This document shows, one piece after another, positions 61,405-64,000 of a stretch of 64,000 bases of DNA (position 1 is the first letter of the stretch; the number at the start of each line of letters is the position of its first letter). The position numbers and the translations under genes are program-made. Below the pieces are notes generated by a model, which ran no database searches, was not told where the DNA came from, and worked only from the letters and a program-made list of their open reading frames with translations. The DNA comes from Bradyrhizobium barranii subsp. apii (lineage in GTDB: Bacteria; Pseudomonadota; Alphaproteobacteria; Rhizobiales; Xanthobacteraceae), in NCBI RefSeq assembly GCF_011516635.5, contig NZ_CP096255.1:9187501-9251500 (forward strand). The letters run 5' to 3'.

Positions 61405-62723
61405 CGCGCCCGCAGCCAGTGTTCAGCTCGCGCGGTCACAAATTCGCGCAGATTGCCGGCGGGGATCTCCTCGATCGGCTCGCCAATGAATGCTCTAATC
61501 AACAACGCCTGCGCATCCTTCTCTGATAAACCTCGAGCGCGCAGATAGAATATGAGACTGGTGTCCAGCGCACCTGAAGTCGATCCGTGCCCGCAAGTCA
61601 CGTCGTCGGCAAGGATTTCGAGTTCGGGTTTATTGTCCGCCTCGGCCTGGTCGGACAGGAGCAGCGCTCGCGTCATCAGCGCGGCATCCGTCTTCTGCGA
61701 TGCGGGACGTACGACGACTTGGCCCTGGAACACCGAGCGGCCGCAATCGTCAACGACCGCGTGGAACTTATTCCGACTCATGCAATGCGGCACGGCGTGG
61801 TCGACTACGATTGTTGTGTCGGCGTGCTGTTTTTCCCTGATGAGATTGACCCCGTTCGCCGAGAGCCTGGATCCCTCGCCGGCTAGTGTGACGAATCCCT
61901 GATAGCGACCGATGGAGCCGCTGCAGGTCATGCTGAAGAGATTGAGGCTCGCTCTGGTACCGACTACGATGATTCCCGACGAAAGGTTCACGGCGTCAGC
62001 GGCATCAGCTGCCACCCGGATATACGAAAGGCTCGCCTCGTCACCAACCAGGACGATTATCGCATCGTTGGTTTGATATCGGCTCGCGCCATCAGCCGCG
62101 ACGAATGTTTCCACCACAGCCGCGTGCGCTCCCTTACCTAGCTGCAGGTAGGAACGGGTAAAATCGGACACCGACAATGAGGTTGCAACGTGAACGATCT
62201 GAATGGAGCGCTTAATAGCGCGGCCCTCGGCGATCGTAATCACCAGGCCGTCGGTCGCCATCGCGGCATTGAGCGAGATCATCGCATCAGTTGTGGTCGA
62301 AAGCACCAGGCCGGCCATTGCACTGTTGGCCGGATTCTCCAGAATCTCTCGCAACGACCGCACATCGACCCCATTTTCGAGGCTACCGACGTCGGATAGC
62401 TCGGGTGCGAATATTCCATCCACCAAAACCAGTTTGACTGCTTGATCGGCAGCCGCTTGCATGACCGACGACTTCGCGCGCACCAGCGCAGCTGCATCTG
62501 GTCGCGGAGCGAGTGGCAGTACCTCGCCGATCAAGGCGCATAGATCTGTATATTTCCAAGCCTCGATGCGCCGATGCGGGAGGCCGGCACGCTCGTAGGC
62601 CTCGAATGCCCTCGCACGGATATGGGCGACAGGCCCACAGCCAGGCAGCCGTCCGTGCGCCGCGGTGAAGAGATTGCTCTTTGCACGTCCGGCGTCGGCT
62701 TCTCTTGCCAAAACTTGCTTCAT
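61401..62723 (-). CDS. sufD: SufD, Fe-S assembly scaffold subunit
   Basis: 440 residues from MKQVLAREADAGRAKSNLFT. PHRRIEAWKYTDLCALIGEV near the N-terminus, a beta-helix middle, and the C-terminal SQKTDAALMTRALLLSDQAE, LEILADDVTCGHGSTSGALD with the conserved Cys-x-His. SufD pairs with SufB and SufC. Start at 62723 chosen, as the earlier ATG at 62774 lies in the sufC end. Confidence 0.93.
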   Translation of the reverse strand: MKQVLAREADAGRAKSNLFTAAHGRLPGCGPVAHIRARAFEAYERAGLPHRRIEAWKYTDLCALIGEVLPLAPRPDAAALVRAKSSVMQAAADQAVKLVLVDGIFAPELSDVGSLENGVDVRSLREILENPANSAMAGLVLSTTTDAMISLNAAMATDGLVITIAEGRAIKRSIQIVHVATSLSVSDFTRSYLQLGKGAHAAVVETFVAADGASRYQTNDAIIVLVGDEASLSYIRVAADAADAVNLSSGIIVVGTRASLNLFSMTCSGSIGRYQGFVTLAGEGSRLSANGVNLIREKQHADTTIVVDHAVPHCMSRNKFHAVVDDCGRSVFQGQVVVRPASQKTDAALMTRALLLSDQAEADNKPELEILADDVTCGHGSTSGALDTSLIFYLRARGLSEKDAQALLIRAFIGEPIEEIPAGNLREFVTARAEHWLRAR

Positions 62724-62742
62724 CAGGAAATCTCTTGAGATG

Positions 62743-63495
62743 TCAGGCCGCACCTTCGAATTGAGCGTAGCCACAAGCCTCGAGCTCCAGCGCGAGTTCT
62801 CTGCCGCCGCGCTTCCTTACCCGCCCTTTGGACATCACATGCACAAAATCCGGCGTTATATAGTCGAGAAGCCGCCGATAGTGGGTGATCACGATCATCG
62901 CCCGTTCCGGCGAACGCAGAGCGTTGATACTGTTGGAGACGATGCGCAGCGCGTCGATATCGAGGCCGGAATCTATCTCATCCAAGATGCACAGGCTCGA
63001 CTCGAATAGCGCCATCTGCAAAATCTCGTTGCGCTTTTTCTCGCCGCCGGAAAATCCGACATTGAAGCCGCGCTTCAGCATGCCTTGTGGGATGTTGAGC
63101 GACTTGGCTATCTCGCCGGCCCTTTTCAGAAAATCGGGCGTGGAGAATTCCTTTTGCCCGCGCGCTTTACGCTGAGCGTTCAACGCCGTACGCAGGAAGT
63201 TCATGGTGGTCACGCCGGGAATTTCCACCGGATACTGAAACGCAAGAAATATTCCCTTGCCAGCGCGCTCCTCCGGTTCCATCGCGAGAAGATCTTCATC
63301 CTTGAACAGGATTTGGCCTGCACTGACTTGATACCCGGGCTTGCCGGAAATAACGTGGCTGAGCGTAGTCTTTCCGGAGCCGTTCGGCCCCATGATCGCG
63401 TGTACCTCACCCGCGTTGACCGCAAGATCGAACCCGCGAAGAATTTCGCGCTCGTCCGTGCCGGCATGCAAATCTCGAACTTCGAGTAGCGCCAT
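62743..63495 (-). CDS. sufC: SufC, Fe-S assembly ATPase
   Basis: 250 residues, ABC ATPase fold. Walker A: IMGPNGSGKTTLSHVI; signature: FNVGFSGGEKKRNEILQM; Walker B: SLCILDEIDSGLDIDAL; H-loop: MIVITHYRRLL. SufC-type Q-loop FLAFQYPVEIPGVT. It drives conformational change of SufBD rather than transport. 68 bases after sufB, 19 before sufD. Confidence 0.96.
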   Translation of the reverse strand: MALLEVRDLHAGTDEREILRGFDLAVNAGEVHAIMGPNGSGKTTLSHVISGKPGYQVSAGQILFKDEDLLAMEPEERAGKGIFLAFQYPVEIPGVTTMNFLRTALNAQRKARGQKEFSTPDFLKRAGEIAKSLNIPQGMLKRGFNVGFSGGEKKRNEILQMALFESSLCILDEIDSGLDIDALRIVSNSINALRSPERAMIVITHYRRLLDYITPDFVHVMSKGRVRKRGGRELALELEACGYAQFEGAA

Positions 63496-63563
63496 TCTGA
63501 TCTATCTCCTGAAATGCATCATCCCGGGTGAGCCGCACTCGGGAGGTCCCGCGGGACGGTTGG

Positions 63564-64000
63564 CTATCCGACGGCCCCTTCGAGCGAGATCGAGATCAGC
63601 TTCTGCGCTTCCACCGCGAACTCCATCGGCAGTTGCTGCAGCACGTCCTTCACGAAGCCGTTGACGACGAGGCCGACGGCTTCTTCCTGCGAGAGCCCGC
63701 GCTGGATGCAGTAGAACAGCACGTCCTCGGAAATCTTCGACGTCGTCGCCTCATGCTCGAACGTCGCCGACGAGTTCTTGGCCTCGACATAGGGCACGGT
63801 GTGCGCGCCACATTTGTCGCCGATCAGGAGCGAGTCGCAGGCGGTGTAATTGCGCGCGCTGGTGGCCTTGCGATGCGCGCTGACGAGGCCGCGATAGGTG
63901 TTCTGCGCCCTGCCGGCGGCGATGCCCTTGGAGATGATCCGGCTCGACGTGTTCTTGCCGAGGTGGATCATCTTGGTGCCGCTATCGACCTGCTGGTAAC
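63564..64000 (-). CDS. sufB: SufB, Fe-S assembly scaffold, C-terminal part
   Basis: The frame is open to the right edge (YQQVDSGTKMIHLGKNTSSR...), so the gene continues outside. Visible: NTYRGLVSAHRKATSARNYT, ACDSLLIGDKCGAHTVPYVE, SSATFEHEATTSKISEDVLF, and a C-terminal PMEFAVEAQKLISISLEG. The Cys in ACDSLLIGD corresponds to the conserved cysteine near the SufB-SufD interface, and the Glu/His cluster follows. Its DNA looks more GC-rich than neighbouring suf genes. The operon promoter lies beyond the window. Confidence 0.94.
   Translation of the reverse strand, partial: YQQVDSGTKMIHLGKNTSSRIISKGIAAGRAQNTYRGLVSAHRKATSARNYTACDSLLIGDKCGAHTVPYVEAKNSSATFEHEATTSKISEDVLFYCIQRGLSQEEAVGLVVNGFVKDVLQQLPMEFAVEAQKLISISLEGAVG

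Overview
The window looks like the edge and inner part of a symbiosis island in a Bradyrhizobium-type soil alphaproteobacterium. Support for this: nifDKENX without nifH alongside, an nifB operon containing the symbiotic ferredoxin fdxN, a nopP-like type III effector gene between nif genes, NifA/sigma-54 promoter signatures, a sufBCDS copy next to nifD, and dense IS5/IS21/IS66/IS91 elements of the kind common in these islands.

1-12.3 kb is GC-rich, tightly packed chromosome-like DNA. It carries a partial TRAP-type binding protein, a small secreted protein, a NADAR protein, enoyl-CoA hydratase, a ketopantoate reductase-like protein, two alpha/beta hydrolases, acyl-CoA dehydrogenase, AraC and LysR regulators, a DoxX-like/DsrE/TlpA-like cluster and an ABC substrate-binding protein. 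At about 12.3 kb an amidohydrolase gene has lost its 5' part, which I read as the junction with acquired DNA.

12.3-40.5 kb is a mobile-element graveyard. It holds a degraded and a near-intact IS5-type element, orphan genes, an IS5 with a broken transposase, a decayed serine recombinase, an IS66, an intact large serine recombinase and a long IS5-family transposase. Then come two near-identical 2.8-kb arms in inverted orientation (24829-30295 and 31971-34805), each with a tyrosine integrase plus IS91-family transposase. The left arm is split by an IS21 (26152-28776) with an 8-bp target duplication. The 1.7-kb loop between the arms carries a Kazal-type protease inhibitor gene and an unknown gene. 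The right arm runs into an IS66 (34806-40517) whose tnpC is split by a second IS21 (35818-38400) with a 5-bp target duplication. That IS66 also carries a pRiA4b ORF-3-like passenger gene.

40.9-60 kb is the nitrogen-fixation region, nearly all on the minus strand in three sigma-54-type units. (a) nifD-nifK-nifE-nifN-nifX-DUF269/DUF683-fdxB makes nitrogenase and its cofactor scaffold. (b) iscA-nfu-nifS-nifT-orf supplies Fe-S clusters. (c) nifB-fdxN-orf-orf-nifZ-nifZ2-DUF3024-DUF6129-DegT makes the cofactor core and accessory factors. A Rieske protein gene, a plus-strand unknown gene and nopP lie between them. Catalytic genes are intact, but several accessory genes carry single lesions: two frameshifted genes, one nonsense codon and one frameshift-created fusion. 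The three frame lesions sit in short C or G runs, so sequencing error has to be excluded.

60.2-64 kb is sufS-sufD-sufC-sufB (sufB runs off the end), a Fe-S assembly operon reading toward nifD and probably serving the extra Fe-S demand of nitrogen fixation.
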